Source: Pseudanabaenaceae cyanobacterium MP8IB2.15
GTDB lineage: Bacteria; Cyanobacteriota; Cyanobacteriia; Pseudanabaenales; Pseudanabaenaceae
Assembly: GCA_030248825.1 (NCBI GenBank)
Contig: JARCMB010000096.1
Span: 1 to 5,892, forward strand
Length of the DNA: 5,892 bases
Direction: 5' to 3'
Made by a program: the position numbers and the translations under genes. Shown in pieces: positions 1 through 5,889 of this stretch (positions are counted from its first letter, which is position 1; each line of letters starts with the position of its first letter). The notes beneath the pieces are model-generated. The model did not search any database and was not told where the DNA came from. It saw nothing but the letters and a program-made list of their open reading frames with translations.

Positions 1-1343
1 GCGGGAGAAGAGCGTCTGAGATATTGGAACACCCAAAACTTAAATAGAGCATCGAGAAATACTGGTACGGTGGCGATAAAGGTCAGAATTAAAACTCGAT
101 TGTCGGGTAAGCCAAAATGCCTAAGGATGGAACTTAACAGGGCATCCCAACCGTCGCTAGAGTGATATCCCACAAAAATATCGGTAGTAGCGATCAAGAT
201 GAAAGCCTTAGCGTTGTCATTCAGGCTATACACCGTTTCATCGATAAACTCTTTGACCAGTTGTACCTGCTTCCGTCCCATTACAAGTATGAAATAAAAT
301 ACAAATACCGCCGTGATGTCAGCGAAAAGATTCTTAACCCCCTCTAGACTCGATCCTTTGTAGTATTCCGTAATATTAATTGCTTCCTCTTTAAGTGAAG
401 CTTCAGATTCTTGGGGCGACATCTGGGTTATCCCAACCAACCGCTCAAATTCGATTTTTTCTTTGGCGATCCTAAATTTTTCTAAAGCTTCATCTTCAAA
501 TTCTGGGTTAAACTGGGCATCGATCTTTCTGCCCACATTCCATCGATCGACTAGAGGACTGTAAATCGCGATTTTCGATACTTGCTGTGATAAAACAGTC
601 AGAGCAACTAAAACTAAAATATATCTAATCGCAATATTTGTGCGTTTGCGCGACTGACGTAATTCCCCGACGACATCTTGCTCGTAAGAATTATAAGAAG
701 AAGTAAGATTGCGCCGAATCCGATCGACTGCTCGGACAAATGACCCAGGTAGAATACTTTTTTCGATCGGGACAACTTGGGATGTATCTACGTCAATCTT
801 TCGATCGCCACCAAACAAAGTGAATTTATGATGATTGTCTGACTCATCTTGACGATCGAGCGTATCGACATCTAATAACTTCACAAGTTCAGCTTGGGAA
901 TTAGACCGATCTTGATTTGGGATTTGCTGTGGTTGGAGCCGATATCTGGCGAGGATAAAATCGATCAAAGCTAGTTGCTGTAAGACGGATGGCTTATTAG
1001 TTCTGAAGTCGCGACTGAGATCGTCGTTGCTAAGAGGTTTTAATGGCTGGTCGATCGGATTGGATAATAGATATGGGAGACTAGAACTAACTTTATATTC
1101 AGCTAATCTCAGATCGATCGTGAATAAACATTTGCGTAATTGGGTGAGGAATAAGCTGTAAGTATTTTCGCTATAGCCAGTAAGATCGGAGATCTCTTTG
1201 CCACCGAAATATTCATCTTCCATTTTTTTGATCTCGATCGCCGCTTTGTATGCTTCTTCTACGGCTCTAACGGGTGTGTTAGCAACCCATCGAATTGGAG
1301 CTGTGAAAAATGTTTGAAGTTGCGATGAAAAGTTAGAAGTCAT
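1..1343 (-). CDS. pcxA: Proton extrusion protein PcxA (CotA/CemA family), 3' end cut by window edge
   Basis: The minus strand is open without interruption from an ATG at 1343-1341 to the left edge, giving 447 residues. The last residues read FWVFQYLRRSSP, close to the usual family end, so only about ten are probably missing. The N-terminal half is soluble and charged, starting MTSNFSSQ and containing an EIKKMEDEYFGG stretch. The C-terminal half has four hydrophobic helices at roughly 236-254, 341-359, 378-397 and 416-440, the CemA/PcxA layout. Established for the family: PcxA is needed for light-induced, Na+-dependent proton extrusion at the cytoplasmic membrane of cyanobacteria and indirectly for inorganic carbon uptake; the plastid homologue is CemA in the inner envelope. 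The start is favoured because the upstream frame reaches a stop at 1386-1388 with no other ATG, and AGGA lies a few bases before the ATG (spacing is short). A TTGATA about 45 bases upstream is a possible but weak -35 box. Confidence 0.95.
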   Translation of the reverse strand, partial: MTSNFSSQLQTFFTAPIRWVANTPVRAVEEAYKAAIEIKKMEDEYFGGKEISDLTGYSENTYSLFLTQLRKCLFTIDLRLAEYKVSSSLPYLLSNPIDQPLKPLSNDDLSRDFRTNKPSVLQQLALIDFILARYRLQPQQIPNQDRSNSQAELVKLLDVDTLDRQDESDNHHKFTLFGGDRKIDVDTSQVVPIEKSILPGSFVRAVDRIRRNLTSSYNSYEQDVVGELRQSRKRTNIAIRYILVLVALTVLSQQVSKIAIYSPLVDRWNVGRKIDAQFNPEFEDEALEKFRIAKEKIEFERLVGITQMSPQESEASLKEEAINITEYYKGSSLEGVKNLFADITAVFVFYFILVMGRKQVQLVKEFIDETVYSLNDNAKAFILIATTDIFVGYHSSDGWDALLSSILRHFGLPDNRVLILTFIATVPVFLDALFKFWVFQYLRRSSP

Positions 1344-1465
1344 ATTCCTAAAGTTTCTCTGAGATAAAGTATGCTCTTGCGGATATCAAAATTACTACCT
1401 TCGCCACTGATTGAGCCACCGTACCTGCCCTCTCCAATCCTCGCTTCTGCCGATGGAGCTTAAGC

Positions 1466-1849
1466 TTAGCCATTCGCAACCTCTAAGGATTGCTCAGCCG
1501 ATATCGATCGATCGATCTGCTCCTGATTAGCTGCATAAAAAACAATAGCTTCATTTACCTGCGCTTCAGTCAAGTCATATTCATCGGCAATTTGGCTTGG
1601 ACTCATGCCCCAATTTTGAGCAGCGATCGCCACAGTCTGAACTCGAATACCTGTACCTCTAATAATTGGTACGGCTCGATCGCTTGCCCCTTGCCTATAG
1701 GCAATTTGTTGGAAAGAAGCTTTAAGGGTAGATACTTTCTCTGTTACTGCCCACAAGATGAACTGGTCAAGCGAAATTCCTTGGCTCATGGCTAATTGCT
1801 CGACTTCCTGCTGCAACTGGTTAGGCAAATTAAGAGCGTGTGCTGACAT
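1466..1849 (-). CDS. DUF433 domain protein with ribbon-helix-helix-like N-terminus (orphan antitoxin-like)
   Basis: A 127-residue protein. Residues 5-44 (ALNLPNQLQQEVEQLA, then GISLDQFILWAV) look like the strand and two helices of an Arc/CopG-type DNA-binding segment. Residues about 61-113 match DUF433: PIIRGTGIRVQTVAI, a GMSPSQIADEY turn, LTEAQV, then AIVFYAANQEQID. Known of the family: DUF433 proteins are small and helical and are often the antitoxin-like partner of a DUF5615 PIN-like protein. No such partner is visible: only 122 bases separate this gene from pcxA, and the other side is the divergent cobT promoter region. The protein may therefore be an orphan regulator or relic. The frame could also start at a TTG at 1861 (four residues longer); the ATG at 1849 is preferred by codon type and because the family-like sequence begins just after it. 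Neither start has a clear Shine-Dalgarno sequence. Confidence 0.85.
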   Translation of the reverse strand: MSAHALNLPNQLQQEVEQLAMSQGISLDQFILWAVTEKVSTLKASFQQIAYRQGASDRAVPIIRGTGIRVQTVAIAAQNWGMSPSQIADEYDLTEAQVNEAIVFYAANQEQIDRSISAEQSLEVANG

Positions 1850-1879
1850 ATTGAGATTCAAATGTGGGGATTGAAGTAC

Positions 1880-1907
1880 ATTTTAGCTCTACGCACTTAG
1901 TAATCAA
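1880..1907 (-). promoter_or_regulatory. Candidate sigma70-type promoter for the DUF433 gene
   Basis: Read on the minus strand, TTGATT (1907-1902) and TAAAAT (1885-1880) are separated by 16 bases. They match the consensus at 4 of 6 and 5 of 6 positions. Transcription would start near 1873, about 25 bases before the ATG at 1849. This is a match by eye; AT-rich DNA gives such matches by chance fairly often. Confidence 0.4.
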
Positions 1908-1939
1908 GTAAATAAAAATTTAAGATAAACTCAAAGCCA

Positions 1940-1960
1940 GCTCTATTAGCCCTAAAGAGC
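1940..1960. repeat. Small inverted repeat (hairpin) in the divergent DUF433/cobT gap
   Basis: GCTCT at 1940-1944 pairs with AGAGC at 1956-1960, and TTA at 1946-1948 with TAA at 1953-1955. This leaves one bulged A and a four-base loop (GCCC). It lies between two divergent genes, so it is not an obvious terminator for either. It could be a regulator site or a 5'-leader hairpin of cobT, or chance. No cobalamin riboswitch of normal length fits in the gap. Confidence 0.3.
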
Positions 1961-1992
1961 CGTCCATCTTTCAACTGAGTGTGGCATTTTTG

Positions 1993-3057
1993 ATGATTAA
2001 GGTATACACCCAAACGTCTCTGGCGCAAAAATGGCTAGAGCAGTATCGCGGCAAACAGCCTGTATTTGCCTGTGTGTTGGGATTTACGGCAACGGGATTG
2101 ATTCCAGGGATCTCGGCGGCTGGAGCAACACCTGAATCGCGCCAATATACCTCGATCTCTGATGCCGAATTTCTCGCAACTGGTCAAGCTACCCAGTTCC
2201 CACTTCCACCTTTGATTGCAGGAGCCTCACCTGTTTTGATTTCGCGGGCAGTAGTAGCGAGTTTAAATCTACCGCTTTACATTTTTAATGCTGGCTTGCC
2301 TGTACCTCCAACAGTGTCGCATATCGATTTAGGTGGAATGCCTGCTGCCTGTTTAAGTACGGGTGAGGCCCTATCGTTGGATGTGGTGCAACATCTTTGG
2401 CAGCAGGGGCTAATCTGGGGTAAAAAATTGGCGCAATCGGGAGCATATGTGATCTTGAGCGAATGTGTGGTCGGTGGCACAACTACAGCTCTAGCAGTTT
2501 TGACCGCTCTGGGGATCGCCGCAAAGGATCGGGTAAATAGTTCGCATCCAACTTGCAACCATGCCCAAAAGTGGGAATTAGTCCAACAGGGGCTGAAGGT
2601 TCATAACCCGCATGACCCATTTGCGATCGTGGCGGCGGTGGGCGATCCGATGCAAATTGTGGTGGCGGCAATGTCGATCGAAGCAAGTCGCACTACAGGT
2701 GTATTACTGGCGGGTGGGACGCAAATGCTGGCAGTGTATGCTTTAGCGCGATCGATCGCGATTCGGGATCGGATGGAATGGCAGCCCGATCGAATCGTGG
2801 TAGGGACGACGCGCTGGGTGGCAGAAGATCCCACAGGTGATACAGTCGGTTTGGCAGAGGAAATTGGCGATGTTCCATTGCTGGCAACGCAACTGAGTTT
2901 TGCTAATTCACAATACGAATCATTACGCGCCTACGAGCAAGGCTTTGTCAAAGAGGGTGTAGGTGCAGGTGGAGCGGCGATCTCTGCCCATCTCAGTCAA
3001 AACTGGAGCCAAGATCGGTTATTGTTGGCGATCGAGCAACTTTTTACGGTCAGTTAA
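1993..3057 (+). CDS. cobT: CobT-family nicotinate-mononucleotide-dependent phosphoribosyltransferase (TIGR00303/UPF0284)
   Basis: A 354-residue protein of the cyanobacterial/archaeal CobT-like family. Numbered from the ATG at 1993, recognisable blocks are VFACVLGFTATGLIPGISAAG near the start (about 24-44), ECVVGGTTTA (157-166), NSSHPTCNHAQKW (182-194), GDPMQ (217-221), AGGTQML (250-256), GTTRWVAEDPTGD (281-293) and KEGVGAGG (320-327). CobT enzymes transfer the phosphoribosyl group of nicotinate mononucleotide to the lower-ligand base of cobamides, in the cytoplasm. Glu321 in the last block may correspond to the catalytic Glu of Salmonella CobT (inference from the EG-GA pattern). Cyanobacteria often make pseudocobalamin with adenine as lower ligand, so the true base substrate is unknown. 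I chose the ATG at 1993 because relatives begin MIRIYTQ and this one MIKVYTQ; an in-frame GTG at 1981 would add four residues. No clear ribosome binding site precedes either. The gene diverges from the DUF433 gene and is followed after 46 bases by the membrane gene. Confidence 0.93.
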   Translation: MIKVYTQTSLAQKWLEQYRGKQPVFACVLGFTATGLIPGISAAGATPESRQYTSISDAEFLATGQATQFPLPPLIAGASPVLISRAVVASLNLPLYIFNAGLPVPPTVSHIDLGGMPAACLSTGEALSLDVVQHLWQQGLIWGKKLAQSGAYVILSECVVGGTTTALAVLTALGIAAKDRVNSSHPTCNHAQKWELVQQGLKVHNPHDPFAIVAAVGDPMQIVVAAMSIEASRTTGVLLAGGTQMLAVYALARSIAIRDRMEWQPDRIVVGTTRWVAEDPTGDTVGLAEEIGDVPLLATQLSFANSQYESLRAYEQGFVKEGVGAGGAAISAHLSQNWSQDRLLLAIEQLFTVS

Positions 3058-3103
3058 TTCAATCAAAGTTGTTTAGAATGATAACCTTAACTCGATCGAA
3101 GCT

Positions 3104-4021
3104 ATGAGCGACTCTCCCCAAGTAAAATTCAGCGACACCATTTTGGAATTTAGCGATGCCAAACTGGGAGAGACTTTGACCAAGAGTATCTCAGTCAGTA
3201 ACGCCGAGCCTGGCACAATACTCGAAGGCAGTTGGGAAGTTGCACCCCACCCCAGCGATCCAGCTCAAACGCCATATGCTCATGCTTGGATTTCGTTTTC
3301 GCCCGACAAATTTACCAGCAACGTGATCGAATGTCAGGTGATCGTAGACGCGAGCCGACTGATGGCAGATCGGACTTATGAACGCAAAATTATTCTCCGT
3401 TCCAATTCTGCCGCCAAAACTCATACGCTGACGGTCAAAGTGCAGACGGCGATCTTTTCTAGCTCAACGCCACAGTTACCATACTTTTCGATCGCGTTGC
3501 TACTGGCAACTTCCCTGACCTTAACGAATATGCTGGTTTCCTCCAGTAATTTTACGGGTGCGATCGCTTTAGGCTGGATCTTGTTTTTAGCCGCAATTAC
3601 GACGTTTGGAGTAGCTATGACCGAAACTGGGGCTTTGGCATTAGCTCTGATGTTTGCTCTGGTTTTGATTTTGTCGCTGGCATTGGCGATGTCACTTTAT
3701 CAAGCTCAATCGAGTTGGGCATTTGGGTGGGCGATTGCTGGAGCTATTTTATTGGCGGGGGCAGGAGCTTGGAATATTGTTTGGGAGTCAGTTAAGCGGA
3801 GATTTTCGCGCACTTTCGCCGTCGCATTATCAATCTTGACAATTTTATTTGGTAGCAGTGTCGGGATCTGGATCAAGGTGGGCTTGAATAATATGTTTAT
3901 CACTTCCTCTGTATTAGCAACAGGGCTACTCGTAATTACAATGACGATCTATCCCCCACTTAAACGAGCTAGAGATATTGCCAAATATCTGGCTTCTGAG
4001 GAATATCTGATCAAACCTTAA
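3104..4021 (+). CDS. Unrecognised protein: N-terminal Ig-like domain plus six transmembrane helices
   Basis: A 305-residue protein I cannot name. Residues about 5-116 look like an Ig/ASH-type beta sandwich: a start like KFSDTILEFSDAKLGETLTK, a SISVSNAEPG strand and turn, WISFSPDKFTSN, then ECQVIVDASRLMADRTYERKI and a final LTVKVQTA strand. Six hydrophobic helices follow at about 126-145, 150-172, 176-199, 205-227, 237-258 and 264-284, then a short tail with KRARDIAKYL. There is no signal peptide before the beta domain. Basic residues lie in the loop between helices 4 and 5 (KRRFSR) and in the tail, so the positive-inside rule puts both ends, including the Ig-like domain, in the cytoplasm. I have the impression that similar modules sit at the C-terminal side of some cyanobacterial Ser/Thr kinases; no kinase domain is present here. 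The ATG at 3104 is the first residue of the domain-bearing frame. Function is unknown. It lies 46 bases after cobT and 51 before rsmH and may be cotranscribed with cobT. Confidence 0.85.
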   Translation: MSDSPQVKFSDTILEFSDAKLGETLTKSISVSNAEPGTILEGSWEVAPHPSDPAQTPYAHAWISFSPDKFTSNVIECQVIVDASRLMADRTYERKIILRSNSAAKTHTLTVKVQTAIFSSSTPQLPYFSIALLLATSLTLTNMLVSSSNFTGAIALGWILFLAAITTFGVAMTETGALALALMFALVLILSLALAMSLYQAQSSWAFGWAIAGAILLAGAGAWNIVWESVKRRFSRTFAVALSILTILFGSSVGIWIKVGLNNMFITSSVLATGLLVITMTIYPPLKRARDIAKYLASEEYLIKP

Positions 4022-4054
4022 TTTCATGTAGTTCGATTGTGGCGATAGAATAGA

Positions 4055-4072
4055 ATGTCACATTTATTTTGA
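4055..4072 (+). other. In-frame ATG and TGA directly before the rsmH start
   Basis: An ATG at 4055 opens a five-codon frame (MSHLF) ending in TGA at 4070-4072. This is exactly the frame of rsmH, and the TTG used as rsmH start follows the TGA with no gap. Read through the TGA, the protein would begin [18 protein letters not shown], a normal N-terminal length for the family. It is therefore either a minimal upstream frame, a nonsense change in an original longer start, a sequencing error, or chance. Confidence 0.35.
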
Positions 4073-4942
4073 TTGATCAGCTTGAGTTTTTATCATATTC
4101 CCGTTTTAGCAGAAGCTCTGATTGCAGGATTGGAGATTAGAGCAGGTGGTTGTTATCTCGACTGCACCGTTGGTGGTGGTGGTCATAGTTTGCTGATCTT
4201 AGAGGCTGCTGAAAATGTCCAGTTAGTGGCGATCGATCGAGATCTAAATGCAATTGCTGCCGCTCAGTCAAAGTTGCAAGCATATCCCAGTCAAGTTCAA
4301 TTTTGGCATGGTAACTTCAGCGACTACATCCCCCCGCAGGGATTACTCTTCGATGGCATCATTGCCGATTTAGGTGTGAGTTCGGCGCAGTTAGATAATT
4401 TCGATCGAGGCTTTAGTTTTAGAGAAGCAGGCGCACTTGATATGCGGATGGATTGCAGTCAGAGCCTCACCGCCGCCGATTTAATCAATTATTCTGGCGA
4501 AACCGAACTCGCTAACATCTTTTATGAATTTGGTGAAGAGCGATTATCCCGCCGCATTGCCCGTACAATTGTGGAGCAAAGACCGTTCCAAACAACCACG
4601 CAACTAGCCGAAGCGATCTCCCATTGCGTCCCAAAAAGCTATCGTTATGGCAGAATCCACCCCGCCACCCGCGTGTTTCAATCCTTACGGATTGTGGTAA
4701 ACCAAGAACTAGAATCACTCAAAAAATTCCTAAGTCGATCGCCAACTTGGTTAAAAGCAGATGGCATCGTTGGGGCGATTAGCTTTCATAGTTTAGAAGA
4801 CCGTCTAGTCAAGCACACGTTCAGAGAGGATGAGCGGTTAAAGGTACTGACGAAAAAACCAATTATTGCTACAGATCGAGAGATGTCAGCTAATCCAAGA
4901 TCTCGATCGGCAAAACTCAGATTTGCCCGCAAAATCAACTGA
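4073..4942 (+). CDS. rsmH: 16S rRNA (cytosine(1402)-N(4))-methyltransferase RsmH (MraW)
   Basis: A 289-residue protein with all the hallmarks of Rsm[11 protein letters not shown] at 7-16, the S-adenosylmethionine-binding loop [12 protein letters not shown] at 28-39, AIDRD at 53-57, [10 protein letters not shown] at 99-108, a GFSFR...LDMRMD segment ending at 127, [15 protein letters not shown] at 196-210, SFHSLEDR at 237-244 and [10 protein letters not shown] at 274-283. The enzyme methylates N4 of C1402 in the decoding centre of the small ribosomal subunit, together with RsmI, which adds the 2'-O-methyl group. In many bacteria it lies in the dcw (cell division) cluster; here no mraZ, ftsL or ftsI is adjacent. 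The start is awkward: the frame is closed by TGA at 4070-4072, so translation must begin at TTG 4073 or TTG 4082, both without a clear Shine-Dalgarno sequence. The first conserved residues follow within six codons, so no domain is lost. TAGAAT copies at 4046 and 4051 could serve as a -10 box. Confidence 0.96.
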   Translation: MISLSFYHIPVLAEALIAGLEIRAGGCYLDCTVGGGGHSLLILEAAENVQLVAIDRDLNAIAAAQSKLQAYPSQVQFWHGNFSDYIPPQGLLFDGIIADLGVSSAQLDNFDRGFSFREAGALDMRMDCSQSLTAADLINYSGETELANIFYEFGEERLSRRIARTIVEQRPFQTTTQLAEAISHCVPKSYRYGRIHPATRVFQSLRIVVNQELESLKKFLSRSPTWLKADGIVGAISFHSLEDRLVKHTFREDERLKVLTKKPIIATDREMSANPRSRSAKLRFARKIN

Positions 4943-4976
4943 GATTTTGGACATTAGAATCCTGTTTTAGTGAGCA

Positions 4977-5156
4977 TTACCTTGGCTTGACTCGCCCGTA
5001 CAACAGATCTTCTGTGATAGCTAAACGTTTGTAATTATTTCTGAAGAAAAATAGTTTAACGGGAGAAATTATCTTTCTAACTCCAGTTAATAGATGGAAG
5101 GCACTAATATTATCGGGGCGATCTGCTACATTATTTATGGAAGCTGAGATTTGACA
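4977..5156 (-). other. Unassigned minus-strand reading frame, possible gene remnant
   Basis: On the minus strand a frame of 59 sense codons ends in TAA at 4979-4977 and begins just after an in-frame TAA at 5159-5157. It has no ATG or GTG, and its only TTG is close to the end. The translation is not low-complexity: it contains RPDNISAFHLLTGVRK, then SPVKLFFFRNNYKRLA and ITEDLLYGRVKPR, a basic sequence that looks like the C-terminal end of a protein. I recognise no family. It may be the tail of a decayed gene, a small protein with a non-standard start, or a chance open frame. The rest of the gap between rsmH and the Uma2 gene (4943-5184) holds no gene I can support. Confidence 0.2.
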
Positions 5157-5171
5157 TTAAGATTTGACATT
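5147..5171. repeat. Two tandem copies of a 12-base unit with 13-base period
   Basis: AGATTTGACATT occurs at 5147-5158 and again at 5160-5171, separated by a single A. Each copy contains TTGACA, the consensus -35 hexamer (5151-5156 and 5164-5169), just upstream of the Uma2 reading frame. No good -10 hexamer lies 16-18 bases downstream of either copy, so a promoter is not established. The repeat may be a replication-slippage duplication. Confidence 0.5.
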
Positions 5172-5172
5172 G

Positions 5173-5177
5173 AGAGG
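5173..5177 (+). promoter_or_regulatory. Ribosome binding site fixing the original Uma2 start
   Basis: AGAGG sits seven bases before the ATG at 5185, a near-ideal Shine-Dalgarno arrangement. It supports 5185, rather than the later ATG at 5344, as the ancestral start of the Uma2 gene. Confidence 0.55.
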
Positions 5178-5184
5178 TCGAAGT

Positions 5185-5343
5185 ATGCCAGTACAATTCC
5201 AAATCAAGCAAATAGAGGTTTTAGCAGGACAGCGATCGATCTTGCATGACATTAACTGGTAAGACTTTGAGCAAATTCTCGAAGAACTTGGAGAAAAGAG
5301 GGCTTCGCGCATTGCTTATTGGAATGGAACACTAGAGGTAAGA
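5185..5343 (+). pseudogene. N-terminal part of a Uma2-family gene, interrupted by an in-frame TAA
   Basis: From ATG 5185 the frame reads MPVQFQIKQIEVLAGQRS and reaches INW before a TAA at 5260-5262 (codon 26). After the stop the same frame continues DFEQILEELGEKRASRIAYW, NGTLEVR and runs directly into the ORF starting at 5344. Uma2 proteins of cyanobacteria typically have W-x-x-FE-x-IL-ELGE-x-R-x-RIAY-x-x-GTLEI-MP, so the homology is continuous across the stop. A single base change (for example CAA or GAA to TAA) explains it. No ATG, GTG or TTG lies between the stop and 5344. Together the parts give 216 codons including the terminal stop, close to usual Uma2 length. The 25-codon piece is unlikely to have a function by itself. 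Confidence 0.8.
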
Positions 5344-5832
5344 ATGTCACAGCCCGAGCATGAAGTTGACAAAGAACTGATTAGTGACATGGTAAAAGCT
5401 CTGCTGGATTGGATGGGTAGAGAATACGAATGCTTTGGTTCAACTACTTTTAGAAACGAAAATATGAACAGCGGCATTGAACCCGACAACTGTTTTTATA
5501 TTCAAAATCAGGAACGAGTTCGCGGTAAACGGCGACTTAACCTGTCGATCGATCCACCACCCGATCTAGCGATCGAGATTGATGTCACCTCAAAAACACA
5601 ACTTAATGCTTATGAGCGGTTGGAAGTTCCAGAATTGTGGTGCTATAGCGAACACAGGCTGCAAGTATACATATTGCAAGCAGGTAAATATGTTGCATCA
5701 GATAGTAGTCCCACATTTGCAGATCTAGGTGCGATCGAGAGGATTTCTCAATTTGTGGAAATGAGTCTAATCTCAGGTAGAAGTTCGGCGATGCGGGCAT
5801 TTCGAGCTTGGATGCAAGAGCAATTGGCATAG
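5344..5832 (+). CDS. Uma2 family (DUF820) PD-(D/E)XK-fold protein, N-terminally truncated by a nonsense codon
   Basis: The intact downstream piece encodes 162 residues. It carries the conserved family core: HEVDKELISDMVKALL, FGSTTF, GIEPDNCFYIQN, PPPDLAIEIDVTSKTQ, ERLEVPELW and a GKYV...SPTFADL end region. The acidic residues of GIEPD and the E-x-x-x-x-x-K of EIDVTSK are the expected catalytic positions of the restriction-endonuclease-like fold; no biochemical role is established for most Uma2 proteins, which are abundant in cyanobacteria. GAGGT at 5335-5339, four bases before the ATG, could allow reinitiation. But this ATG matches the internal methionine of the family's LEI-MP motif, so the product would lack about 53 N-terminal residues, including the first helix and strand. 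It is probably a recent pseudogene, though the core is undamaged. Confidence 0.8.
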   Translation: MSQPEHEVDKELISDMVKALLDWMGREYECFGSTTFRNENMNSGIEPDNCFYIQNQERVRGKRRLNLSIDPPPDLAIEIDVTSKTQLNAYERLEVPELWCYSEHRLQVYILQAGKYVASDSSPTFADLGAIERISQFVEMSLISGRSSAMRAFRAWMQEQLA

Positions 5833-5879
5833 TCTGGAAGTATAGTCCAACGTGATTTTAATTTCTAATCAATCAACTA

Positions 5880-5889
5880 GATAATTATC
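5880..5889. repeat. AT-rich palindrome after the Uma2 gene
   Basis: GATAATTATC is a perfect ten-base palindrome 47 bases after the Uma2 stop codon. It has no loop and no following T-run, so it is not a typical terminator. The stretch from 5833 to the right edge otherwise shows nothing I can name. Confidence 0.2.

Noticed and set aside
162..347. Plus-strand open frame of 61 codons
   Set aside because: It lies antisense within pcxA, whose minus-strand frame is continuous and clearly homologous to the family.
1501..1517. Short ATCG tandem repeat as a microsatellite
   Set aside because: It lies in the DUF433 coding frame and follows from overlapping CGATCG sites (encoding DRSI-like residues), not an independent repeat array.
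1490..1795. Plus-strand open frame of 101 codons
   Set aside because: It is the antisense shadow of the DUF433 gene, and its translation resembles no protein family I know.
1862..1992. Cobalamin riboswitch upstream of cobT
   Set aside because: The gap is too short for a complete element shared with the divergent DUF433 promoter, and no B12-box-like sequence is seen.
2277..2887. Several minus-strand open frames opposite cobT
   Set aside because: They overlap one another and lie antisense to a well-conserved gene; the low number of stops is a by-product of its codon use.
4512..4718. Minus-strand open frame of 68 codons opposite rsmH
   Set aside because: It is antisense to conserved RsmH motifs and has no family resemblance.
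4909..4948. Possible terminators at the end of rsmH: GGCAAA/TTTGCC (4909-4927) and AAAATC/GATTTT (4931-4948)
   Set aside because: The first lies wholly inside coding sequence. The second is a six-pair AT-rich stem over the stop codon with only four T's. Neither is a convincing terminator.
5003..5015. ACAGA-TCT-TCTGT inverted repeat
   Set aside because: A five-pair stem with three-base loop and no T-run is expected by chance in a gap of this size.
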